DNA of 64,000 nucleotides from Metallyticus violacea. Taxonomy: Eukaryota > Arthropoda > Insecta > Mantodea > Metallyticidae. Position 1 is the first letter of the stretch. Each line of letters opens with the position of its first letter. Location of the stretch: positions 305,942,512 through 306,006,511 of the forward strand of contig CM060846.1 in the NCBI GenBank assembly GCA_030762175.1, read 5' to 3'. The position numbers were made by a program, and so were the translations under genes. Positions 1 through 12,100 of this stretch are shown here, piece after piece. Below the pieces are notes generated by a model, which saw only the letters and a list, made by a program, of their open reading frames with translations, ran no database searches and was not told the DNA's origin.

Positions 1-86
1 TTAAAAATATTTGGAACTAACTACTCCATCACAACCAAATTCTCCCCTATATAATCTGCTGAACAGAATATGAATGAAATATTTAC

Positions 87-185
87 CTCCATATGTTTTT
101 CTCCTGCATCTGTCATACACTGTGCTGCAAGTCTTTTTCTTAATTCTCCTAAATCCTTTTCAAGCTTCTCATTTACTTCAACCAA
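87..185 (-). CDS. GRIPAP1: GRIPAP1 coding exon 4
   Basis: This exon has 99 bp, 33 codons, and is phase 0 at both ends. The acceptor is a CTTTTCAG directly before TTG at 185, and the donor is GTAAAT after the GAG codon ending at 87. It encodes LVEVNEKLEKDLGELRKRLA followed by AQCMTDAGEKHME. The first 20 residues are strongly coiled-coil. The next exon lies outside the window. Confidence 0.87.
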
Positions 186-3100
186 CTGAAAAGACAGATT
201 AAATATTAGCACTTTCTTAAATATATTTTAAGCTTGGTGCAAAACATTAAGTTTACAGAGCTAATGCCAACATGTTTGCAACATACTAGCATATAGCAAT
301 AATATGGAATGCATTGAGTAAGAATTGAAACATGATACCGTTTCTGGAAGATGTTTACTCAAGATCCCACATTATTATGAGCATTTTTCTCATCAATTTT
401 TATCACAAACTTCCAAATTACATTAACAATTCAAAGGATATATCTTTTAATAAAGTATTAAAAATGTATTTAATTGACTAACACTCTTACAGGTTAGAAA
501 ATTTAAGAAACTGATTATTAATCATTTTATTTATTGATCATAGGAAATATCTAGAATTACTAATGAAATATTGTTAATTCAACTATATTTTAATCTTCAA
601 TTATGCATACATGATAGTTAAGATTATATTCACAATGCTTAGTATTTGTACTAACGATTCTACAGGCAATAAATTCAATTCAATTCAGTTACCTTGCATA
701 GAGAATGTTGTACTTTACAGTAATTGATTTTTGATTGCTGTTCCTACTATTTCCAGTTTCTGTGCTAAACAATGGCATCTCAATCACTTTTATAATTCTG
801 CTTTTAACTGTATTTATCTGAACTGAATTTCAGCAGAACTGTTTTATTATTCAAGAAATTTTACTCGGCAAGGGCTGTAGGCCCACCTTTTCATAAGCAA
901 TTTTCATGGATACAAAGATGAGTTGTGATATATCTTAAAACAAGGGTAAAAGTGATTAGGTTAATGAGATAAACTGTATGGCAAGCAGATTATAAAGATA
1001 TAACATTGGTAAAACTCAAATATATAATAGGTGGGAAAATTGTGCTAATGGAAAATAAAAAGAAAACTTAAAAAAACTGCATGCAAAGAATATAATGAAT
1101 TCATATGTGAGTGATTTATCAGTGTCATGAAAAATTACTACATGTTGGGTCAAGTGGTTCAGGAATATGCTAAAAAGGTCACTCAAAAACTCAAAGTGTA
1201 AACAGTGTGCAAAAAAACTCTGCTCGAGTTTTGGAAAAACTATAAAAAGTGAGTTATGTAACATTTTTGTGTCCAGTGTAATGTTTGCATGTGTTATATT
1301 ATTATAGTATGATAAAATGAATTATTTTGTTTTTTCTCAAATATGTGCATATTTTGGATTAATTTTTATTGTATGTCTTGGTTATTTGGAAACATTGCTT
1401 TATTGCAAAAATGTTGTAGATTATTGAAATTCCATTTAAGGTACATTTTACTGCATACAGAGTGAACCCGAACTCTACCGACAAACTTTCACAAACTTTT
1501 ATAGTTGTTCAAGGATTGTTTTCTGAGTGTTTTGATAGAAAGGAACCCCATGACCTTCAGTGGCTCATTACTGGGTAATTTAAATGTTTTCTTTTATAAT
1601 AACTCAACCACTTTTATATCTGTTTACTCGGAATATGATTGTTTCCAAACAAAACACAACCTTTGACTGCATGTTTACATTACTGTCTGCCACCAATTAA
1701 TCAACTACTTGTCACCTCCTGACAATTGCAATTATTTATTTTCAAGGATAGACGACCAACCATTACCAAAAATGACATGAAAAAACTAAAATTACACTGT
1801 TTAAAGTATATGTCTAAAATGTTTACTGTCATGATTGCAACAAACTTCACAGCAACACCTCATGGACACCATGCCCTAGCATCCCAGGAGAATGGCACAC
1901 ACTGTCAGTGGCTGCTACAATCCAAGAAACTAGGACCATATTGGTTTGGACAGGAGTGACGTACACTACGCTCTTCATGTGAACCCAAAAGAAGAAGTTT
2001 ATGGGTATTAGATCTGATTATCAGGCTAGCCAAGGGACAGGACCACCATGACCAAACCATCTGTGCCCTAACTGTTCATCAAGGTTTTCCCTAACACTCA
2101 CTGCAAAATGTGCTGGGACATGTTGAAAGAATGTTTTGTAAACTATGCCATTCATTCTGTTGGGTATTACATAAGGCCCAATCACAGAATCATTAACAAT
2201 ATCAGCCTATGCATTTACAGAGAATGCCTGCTGGCAGGCTCAATTCACCACAGCATGACTCCCAGATATGGCAGACTGGTGAACATGCCTTCTCTAGTAA
2301 ACAGTGCCCCGTATGCACAATTTTCCATGGCAGGAAAATGTTGGTTGTCTGCACATCGCTCTAAGAACCAATTAGAAAACTGCACTCTACGTGGAAAGCC
2401 TGCTGGTTGCCATGCCTGGACCCTCTGTGGATGATATGAGTGCAACTGCTCATGTGAGACCCTCAAAACAGTTGGCTGGTTTACATTTACTTCTCATGCA
2501 ATACGATGACTACTGCTTGCAGGATTATCATACACTGCATTTAAAATATCCTCTCAAATTTAGGGGCATTCTGACACTCCACTCAGGGCCAATATGTCAA
2601 TCCTGGTGGTGTAGTGGTTACCATACTTGCCTTCTAAACCCAAGATCACAGGTTCAAACCCGGCCAGAACCAATGGATTTTTTTGGGCATAAAAATCTTA
2701 AGTATGGCTTCCTTCGGAAGGGAAATAAAGCCATGGGTCCCGTGCCATACATTTGCAGCACGATAAAGAACCTCAAGCCGGAAAGAAGAGGCCTCTGAGC
2801 AAAATTTGTCAGCTGTTTCATACCCTGAATTGAATGGGATGCTGGTGAACTGAGATGATAAAGAGCATCCGTAAACAAACCAAATAATAATAACAGCATT
2901 TATCTTGCAGCAAAGGATCCAGTTTCTTGCTGTCACTTGTGTACAACTACAAATGTGGTGTGATGAGTATGCCGTTGGGTTGCTGTCATTGCAGGAATAA
3001 TTCTGCATAGCATCTTTATGCTGCCCTTCCATTGCATTGAGAAACCTTAGACGAGATGCATATCGGCTAATTCTGCATAAGTACAGTTATCCATACCATA

Positions 3101-6100
3101 TCATTAACAATGTACTGCAGGAAACAAATGCTAAGACAGAAATGAGCAGGAATTCAAGCTGGATGATGGACGGCACTGAAAACATGCACTGCTATGCTCT
3201 ACTACAGCAGGGAAAGGTTTTATTTTGTTTGGAAACGAAAGGTTTTATTTTGTTTGGAAACACTTATATTCTGAGTAAACAGATGCAAAGTAATTCATTT
3301 AAACAAAATAAAAGAAATGAAATTATCTGGTAATGAGCCTATGGAGACCATGGGTTCTGTATGTCAGTATACTCAGGAAAGATCCCTGAACTACTTGTGA
3401 AAGTTTTGTCAGTCGAGTTCATATTCATCCTGTATATAGTTGTTTGTACTGTGCCTCCAAGTAAAATGCACTTATGTTCTTCAATTGTTGGAATATTTTA
3501 TTTAAAATTGCACAAATGAATAGGAGTTTCTGGTTCATTTTTGTGTTTTGTTATCCACACAGTGTGCATTCTTATGTTTCTAAGATTCAATTTTGCACAG
3601 GTGTGCAACCAAGCAATTCTGGCCTGAATTTAATTGAAACATTGCTGTGGCTTCTTTCCTTAGTTTTTGACAATTAGTTGCCCAAGTTTTCCAGATGTCT
3701 ATCAATTATTCTCCTTGTGGTTGAATATATTTGTTCAGTATTTGTGTCTCTTTTCTTGATTTGAGATTCACAAAAGAGTTAAAATATCTGTATAGTTTAT
3801 TTTGTTGATAAGAGTTTGATTTTTTCTTCTCTACTGTTTCATTCCCCCATTACCAAAATATGACGATATGCATTGAAAACAAATGTTCTTTTGCACATTT
3901 TCTAATGTTCTGATCAGTTTTTTGATGTCTAGCACTGATTCTGTAGGTGGGCAGTTATTCAATGCTATTAACTGCATTGCTACCTTTGAGTGTACTAAAA
4001 GGAACAGCATTAGTGTGAACGAATATTTATTTTTTCTACATATTACAATTACAGTTTTATAATATATACTGGAGTGCTTGTTAATTCAGGATCCTATAGA
4101 ACTAACACCCTGGTTGTTGTGTATTGGATCCTACATCACTCTAACTATACATATTATTGAGTGAACTTTACAAAATCTTCCCTAAAGGTGATTTCCTTCC
4201 CTCACTTATTACCATTTTCCCTTTTCTCCACAATTTTTCTCTTACTTTCCCCACATAATTTCCAAATTGATTTGAAATCTTTTTTCTGCTAATCCAAAAA
4301 ATCTTTAATGCCAGAATTTATCCCACTTCTTGTTCCATATTTTGTCCCCTCCATATTTTGGTTTAACAGCATTAGTACACATAACATACTGAAAATTCTT
4401 CCTCTGCATGCACATTATGTATATAATATACATAATACAAAATTTAAAGCAAATGTAGTAATCCAACATGTGATTTAATCTTTATCTTTCTTTCTTTGGC
4501 CTCTGTCATTATGCCCTACTGTGGTATGAACCTTTCATGATGATCACAATAACAAATAAAAGGACAATGATCCAGCTAGTGCTCAAACCTTAACTATTTC
4601 ATGCAAATTATTTTCATCAGAATGTAAATGTAATATTTTCAGTTCCTTTCTTAAAACAATAAATAAAAATACAAAATGTTTACGGAATGTCGGAATCCGC
4701 ACAGTGAAACTTTTGTTAATCTTATTTTGATTTAAAGTAAAACACTAAAAATCATGTCGTCACATTAAAACTCTCTTTAAGTTTCACAAACACAATATGT
4801 GTTTGTGTTTGTGAAACTTAAAGAGAGTTTTAATGTGACAACATGATTTTTAGTGTTTTACTTTAAATCAAAATAAGATTAAAAATACAAAAACATCAAT
4901 GAAAGTCAAACCCAGTAGTTTTGTTTAATACATTCATTCAAAGAGAAAAATTGCACCATATTTAAATGAAGCATTTTAAGTGCTGTATTTGACAATTAAG
5001 AACATAGTGCATGACAGGCAAATATTAAAAATTAATGCATTAATGCTGTAAAATGACAATATTTTAGGATTATCCAATGACTTTTCCTCTACAAAACTCA
5101 TGCTCAAGTCATTCTGCTTCCAAGATTAAGATTCTGGCTAGAGAAAGAAAACAATGTATATATTCCTAACATATTGCTATACAATCTTAGAGCAAACAGT
5201 AAGAACAAAACTGGAATAAAGAGAATAAGGGGCAACCTATGAGAAGGGTAAGAAGAAAATGTGAAATAAAGCAAGAAATAATAGGGTAAAAATGGAAAAT
5301 TGGAAAATAGGCTTAAGAGTTGAAAGCAAATGCAGAAATAGAAGAGATGATGCTGTATTTGTGTATGATTATGTACTATACAATGACTCAAAATAGCTAA
5401 ATTTTATTTTTTTCATTCATAAATATATGCATGCACACGTATTCATTCACACATAACCACACACATAAAACTTAAGACTGTCTTTTATGATTTATTTGGC
5501 AAAATACTTGGTTTTTGTACATAATGCATAAAATACAGTAAAGGATCACATTTCAAGACTAAGTAATGCATACAGCACATTGCTATATTTTTTATTTATT
5601 TATTCTTATCCGCAAAGTCTTACCGAAGAAAATTCTTGCAGCAAAGTCCGGTTTTGTAAACGAAACTCATCTTCTTGAGCTTCAAGTTTTACCTGCAGGT
5701 TCTCATTTTCATTTAATAGTAGGTCAATATCTTTGGCTTTTTTGCTCCTATTTATAGTTTTCTGAAGCTTTTGGTATTCTCTTTCCAATCCACTAATGTT
5801 TTTAATGAGACTCTCATTTTCTGGAAACATGATAAACAATGTGAAAATATGTACTATTAGCAATCATAAGATATTATAAGAACCTTCATTTAATTCAGCT
5901 GTCCTTGCAATTAATAGCTATTTGTATAGGTACCTAACCCTTTGATTGAACATATTTCAAATTCTCAATATTAATTAAATTTGGAAACTAACACAGTGAA
6001 GCACACATCTCTTTTGAGTTGAACTATTTAAACACACTCTTTTTAACTTATATGTATAATTCTTGAAGCTATTTACAGTGAAGTCACCATATTTAAAATG

Positions 6101-9100
6101 ATACATTATGGGTAACTTATTTACACACTTCACTCACTATATATTCCTAAGTTGGAACAATGTTTCGGGAACCAGCATTCCTATCCTCAGCCGTTGACCC
6201 AGTGGTTTCTGATGCTCACGTTGGTCCCTTACAAGTTGTTGTGTGAACTGTGGTGTCCTCTGGTGGATCTGAAATGAATCTAGAAAGGTGATTCCATGGC
6301 GGAAGGTCAAAATTCATAGCGATTTTATGATATTTTAAGATGAAAAAATTCTCCCAGGCGGCTAATTCAAATGAGTTCTTTATTTCTTTTAAAAGTTTTA
6401 TCTGTGGGTTTATTTCATGATTTTGGATCCAATAATGATGTGCCACTGCCGATTTTTCCATCTGTTGTTTCTTCTGGATTGTCAGATTTTTCTTGGTTTT
6501 TCCTATGTATTTCAATTTACAGTCTAAACATTGTATATAAACCGCCATGGGTGGCCGAGGTCGTTAAGGCACAGACTCGTGAGTGGGAGGTCTGCGGTTC
6601 GAATCCCGCCAGGGCCGTCCTCCCTGACTGGGGTTTTTTCCAGGTTTTCCTCAGTCTTCATAACTGGCAAATGCCGGGGAGGTACCTAAACTTAGGCCTG
6701 GAACGCTTCCTTCCTTAAAAAAAAAATATCCTTTCCCAATTTATCATTTCATCTCATGTATCATCAGTGTCCACCACCTGTGGTGCCTCAGTAGTGAAAA
6801 CGGGCATTAAACACTACTCAAAAAAAAAAAAAAACAAAAAAAAACATTGTATGGCATATATTCCTGATTTCTTTTCTATGGGTATCTTGTCTTTTAATTT
6901 TGAGCTTAAGAGGTTCTTGATATTGTATCTGTTGATTGGGGCTAGCTTTATAATGAATTTTTTGAAAACCTTTTAGAATTTGTAGTGCAGTTGTGGGTTA
7001 TACGTGAATTTGTAATATCTTTAATTACTTCTAGAGTCAATGTCTCTCTTATAATTTTCTCGAGTTTGTATTTGTTGATCCTTTTTATTATGGTTGAAAT
7101 GTTAAATCCATTGTTTATGGCTGTGTTCATCATGTATTCAAACTCATTCTTGTATTCTGTGGCATTGAGCAGAATGTTGACCAGTCTAAACGTAAAACTA
7201 TTGAATACTGCATATTGGTGTGGTACTGGGTTGAATCCATTCATTTTTATGTAATTATCTGTATGTGTCGGACTACGATATATTCCAAACTGTATATTAT
7301 TCTCTTTTCTGATTAGTTTTAAATCTAAGAATGGAAGCCATCCATCTTTCTCGATTTCTATAGTGAATTTAACAGATTTGTCTTGTAAGTTGAGTAGTTT
7401 GAAGGAATCACCTTTCTTCGGTACCATACAAATATGTCGTCTACGTATCTATGCCAGGTTTTGAATATCCAAGGAAAGGCTTTGGAGATATGTGTTTGAA
7501 ATAATCCCATGTATAATTCTGTTAATGTTGGTGATAATGGGTTTCCCATTGCTAGACCAGTGATTTGTTAGTATATTTTACTATTGAAACTGAAGGCGCT
7601 CTGTTGGATACATAGGTTCGTCAATTTAATAAGGTTTTCTGTTTCTTCATTTTGTAAACCAATATTGGTGAGCCAATCGAGAAAGATGGATGGCTTCCAT
7701 TCATAGATTTAAAACTAATCAGAAAAGAGAATAATATACAGTTTGGAATATATCATAGCCCGACACATACAGATAACTACATAAAAAGAATGGATTCAAC
7801 CCAGTATCACACCAATATGCAGTATTCAACAGTTTGACGTTTAGACTGGTCAACATCCCGCTCAATGCTACAGAATACAAGATTGAGTTTGAATACATCA
7901 TGAACACGGCCATAAACAATGGATTTAACACCTCAAACATAATAAAAAGGATCAACAAATACAAACTCGAGAAAATCATAAGAGAGACATCGACTCTAGA
8001 AGTAATTAAAGACATTACAAAATATTGCAAATTCATGTATAACCCACAACTGCATTACAAATTCGAAAAGGTTTTCAAAAAATTCACTATAAAGCTAGCC
8101 CCCAATCAACAGATACAATATCAAGAACTTCCTAAGCTCAAAATTAAAAGACAAGATACCCATAGAAAAGAAATCAGGAATATATGCCATACAATGTTTA
8201 GACTGTAATTTGAAATACATAGGAAAAACCAAGAAAAATCTGACAATCCAGAAGAAAGAACGTTTTAGAAACATCAAATTTAAACAGATGGAAAAATCGG
8301 CAGTGGCACATCATTATTGGAGTCAAAATCATGAAATAAACCCGCAGATAAAACTTTTAAAAGAAATAAAGAACCCATTTGAATTAGCTTCCTGGGAGAA
8401 TATTTTCATCTTAAAATATCATAAAATCGCTATGAATTTTGACCTTCCGCCGTGGGATCACCTTTCTAGATTCATTTAGATCCACCAGAGGACACCACAG
8501 TTCACACAACAACTTGTAAGGGACCAACGTGAGCATCAGAAACCACTGGGTCAATGGCTGAGGATGGGAAACCTGGTTCCTGAAAAATTGTTCCAACTTA
8601 GGAATATATAGTGAGTGAAGTGTGTAAATAAGTTACCCATAGTGTATCATTTTAAACGCTCTTTTTAGCTAGAGTTATTTGAGATTTACGTACTGTTGTC
8701 CATATCCTCAGCTGTTAAATGACTGTCAGATCATTGGTTAAAGTTGGTTTGGTAGGTGTGTGGACTCCTGTGGTCTTGCGATAAACTTGAATAAAGATCT
8801 GCCTGCTTCTGGGATGTCAAAATTCATTAAGATTTGCTCATGATTTTCATGTAAATCCTTTGCTATACGTTTAATTCCTTTGGCTGGTGGACTGTTTTTA
8901 ATAGCTTGATGCTTTTTTCTGGGCCTGGAATGTTTAATTTCAATAAATTTTTCACACTTTATCAGATTTGAGGTGCTAATGTGATATTGTACTTCCTAAA
9001 AACGTTTTGAAATAACTTACTGGCTACTGGGTGGTATGTGAACTTTTGAACATCTTTTTTCCCCCTAAATCTTTCACAGTTGTGATTTGTTTAGTTCTTA

Positions 9101-12100
9101 GCATCTTTGAGTGATTTAGGAGGGAAAAAAATGTTTAAAAAATTCACGTACCACCAGCAGCCAATAAGAAATTTAAAAAAATTTCAAGCTGTGCAACATT
9201 ATCTTAATACCTCAAAACCAATGTGAAATATTTATTGAAATTAAATAAAACAGATTGTTATATGGAAACAATCCAGAATTTACCAGATTAATTGTCAGGA
9301 TTGCAAAAAATGTACTAGGGGAAAAACAAAGAGAAATATAGGCATAAGGTTAAAGGAACATTGAAGAAACATCCATAACAAGCAATAGGAAAATCAGCAG
9401 TGGCATTACATTTTTGGAATAAATACCATGAGAAAACAGTTCAACAACCAAAGGAATTAAACATATCAGAAAGGTAAATATAAAATTTAATTTTGTGTCA
9501 GAACCAATACAGTGAAGTAACTAATATACTCTTAATTATCTAGTGAGTAGATTTGACAGTTAAGAATATAAAAATTATGAGCAAAATATAATGAATTTTG
9601 ATATCCAAGAAGCAGACAGCTCTTTATTCAAGTTAATCATAAGATCACCAAAGTCAACCTACACATCTATCACCCCAACTTCAACTAATGATCTGACAGT
9701 TGTTTAACAGCTCAGGATATGGATGAGGGCCCATGAAACATGTCAGTAAATCTCTAGTAAGGGAAGCTAAAACGATTGTTTTAATTAGTTCAACTCAGAA
9801 GAGATTATTTTGGAACATCTCTTTTGTTAATTATGAAAATATTAATTTCTTAAATATATACTGCCTCTGTGCACCAGAATATTCTAAAACTGCACAGATT
9901 CCCCATATAACAATTTTAAGAATTTGAAATTGAAAACCTGTAGTAGTTAAGTTCATGCCCCAATTACACAATGATGAAAAATGTATACCATCAAATGCAA
10001 ACTATGGTGGTGGGTTGACCATAAGACATCTGATTACATCAACATGTGTAAATAATCATACAGATGAAGTATTTCATTGATTATGTTAGCATTCTCCAAC
10101 TCATGAAATACATTGTCTCTAAATTTTGATAAAACAAAATTAGATTAATTACCTGAGATATTCCTGGGTCTTAAAATATATAACTCCTATTGACTGTAAA
10201 GCTCATCAGCTACACGTAAACATACATTTTAGGATAGTTCTGTAAAAATATTGTTTTTTATATTATAAAAAACAAAAAAAGTTATTTGAGTGAAAAATGG
10301 TGTAGTTATCAGATGTATATAAAAGGCATTATTTAAAAACTTAAAAGATATTAAGCTCTTCTTCGGAAATATATATTTTTCTTTTGGTAATGTACTTAAA
10401 TAAAAAGACAAATTCATTATCTCACTAATTCATTATAATGCTAGAATAAAAATCTTACACAGACCTGCTTCAATACTTCGCTTCCAAAAGGGAGTTTTTA
10501 TAAATAAATGAAAACCATAAAATCTCATCCACTATTATTCTTTGAGACTATTCATTATATTAATTTTTATGAAATAGAGCACTGCAAATACTGATAAATA
10601 ACGATCTAGAAATTCCTGAGGTACTTTATCTTATCTTATAATCTTATGATAAGTTTCTTAACTGCAATAGGTTTAAAGATACTGTAGTTGATACTGGAAA
10701 ACAATGTAAAGAAGGGAGCTTACAGTAAACCAGTAAGACCAAGATTACGGAGCTTAAAAATGGTAAGAAATTTAGAAGGTATGAAAATGATCAATGTCAG
10801 GCAATGAAATTCAGATTATTGATGATTTTATCTGGTAATTAAATAGCAGCACAAGTAGTTGGCAAGAGATAAAAAGTTAGCAAGGGAAGGATGGAAATTA
10901 AATTGGTTAAGAAGTGCATTTGCAATGGATGCACTGTGGTTTGAAAGAGTAAAACTGTGCTACAGGAATCAAAATTGGCTTTTGGATAAAAATTTTGGAG
11001 ATAGAAGACGTTGGGAGAAAATAGATATTAACAACTTTTGATACATAATACTGGGTATGTGCTAGAAAATGGTAGATCTTTTAGATCTTTGTTGAAACTA
11101 GATATTTTTAAGTGAGAAAAACACTAAGGGGAAAAGTTTTGAAGTATTCATTTTAACAGAATATTTGGAATGACAAGAAAAATATGTTTCAGTTTACTTA
11201 GATAAAGCGCATTAAGAAATGAAGAAAAATGGCCCAGGAGAAGCATTGGTGTCAAGTATTATTGTGATAAAGAGATTTTGGCAGATATTAGATCTAGGCT
11301 TGAGAATGTGGTTATACAGGTAGTTACACAGGCAGGCTTCTTTTATACTAGTTTTTCTGTAACATTAAACTACCCTATTTGCCAAGCTTTGACATTGCAA
11401 ACAACACACTGAAAATGGATAAATTGTAACTGACAATTTATGGTTCTTTAGTCACTAAATTCACAGAAATATCTGAAAATAAATGAACCATTGTTCTGAA
11501 GAAAACTCTAAAGACCAGATATACATAAAGAAGATTAGGGCAGATTTTATGGAGAATTAAAATGAAATGTAAGTAGTCTATATATAGGATAGGGTACTTG
11601 GAAATGCATGGTAGAGGGAGGGTAAGAACAGCAGTGCTTTTGGTAAGCCAGACACAAAAGTTCTAGTAATATGTTAGCTGAGGGTGGTGTTTGATGTCAT
11701 CCGAATATCTGGGGTGACAATATCACATTCAAGAGAAAGGGAAATTAATTACTGTTAATCATTTTAGTATTTCTTTTATGTAACATTGAATTGTACCTTT
11801 ATATGGTTTGGCACAGAGTTGCTTTGTTATTAATTTAGCACAAATACATTATTAACACTAGAAAGACAAGCAGTAACTATCTTTTTCACCATGCTTTGAC
11901 ATTACAAATAATGCATTGAACATGGACAAATCATAAATGATAACTTATTGTCCTTTGATCACTAACTTAGTACAGTTAAAAAGATTTTTAAAATATTTGT
12001 TTTTACAAATCATAAGAATAGGTGACGGAGTTTGAAGGGTAAACACATGCACATAAAAGAGGTGGAAAACCCACATTATTGACGACAGAATGAAAGATGC

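Larger units (their letters stand above)
1458..3432 (-). mobile_element. Tc1/mariner-superfamily element relic with long TIRs
   Basis: Both ends begin CAG and are flanked by TA (1456-1457 and 3433-3434), the target duplication of the superfamily. The terminal inverted repeats share blocks over about 140 bp: CAGAGTGAACCCGAACTC on the left corresponds to CAGGATGAATATGAACTC read inward from the right. The interior carries a decayed minus-strand transposase, and a SINE-2 copy is inserted at about 2602-2893. The element lies in GRIPAP1 intron 3, transcribed in the same direction as the gene. Relic status is clear from stops and frameshifts. Confidence 0.8.
6090..8665. mobile_element. Inverted pair of Penelope-like elements (PLE palindrome 1)
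   Basis: Two PLE copies are joined head to head. The left arm (about 6090-7345, minus) and the right arm (about 7681-8665, plus) are inverted repeats of roughly 0.95 kb after subtracting a SINE in the left arm. The outer ends match closely: ATGATACATTATGGGTAACT near 6100 is mirrored by AGTTACCCATAGTGTATCAT near 8640. The spacer 7346-7680 continues the left copy toward its reverse-transcriptase core. The endonuclease ends point outward. The whole structure sits in GRIPAP1 intron 2. Confidence 0.88.

Noticed and set aside
2108..2434. Plus-strand protein of 108 residues
   Set aside because: It is antisense to the decayed mariner transposase, whose motifs are on the minus strand.
6161..6230. Active hammerhead ribozyme at the outer end of PLE pair 1
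   Set aside because: CUGAGGA and GAAAC are present on the minus strand, but I could not pair stem I beyond two bases, and the plus-strand copy near 8560 has lost the GAAAC spacing. It is at best a relic.
6549..6615. Functional tRNA gene for Ser or Leu
   Set aside because: The tRNA-like segment is the head of SINE-1, is followed by the SINE body and tail, is flanked by a target duplication and recurs at four other sites.
9705..9755. Active hammerhead at the end of PLE pair 2
   Set aside because: Stem II, GAAAC, ACAUGU and GUC are present, but the core reads CUCAGGA, with the invariant G5 replaced.
11800..11900. piggyBac-type transposon end
   Set aside because: TTAACACTAGAAAGAC is suggestive, but no opposite end or second TTAA-flanked repeat was found in inverted orientation.
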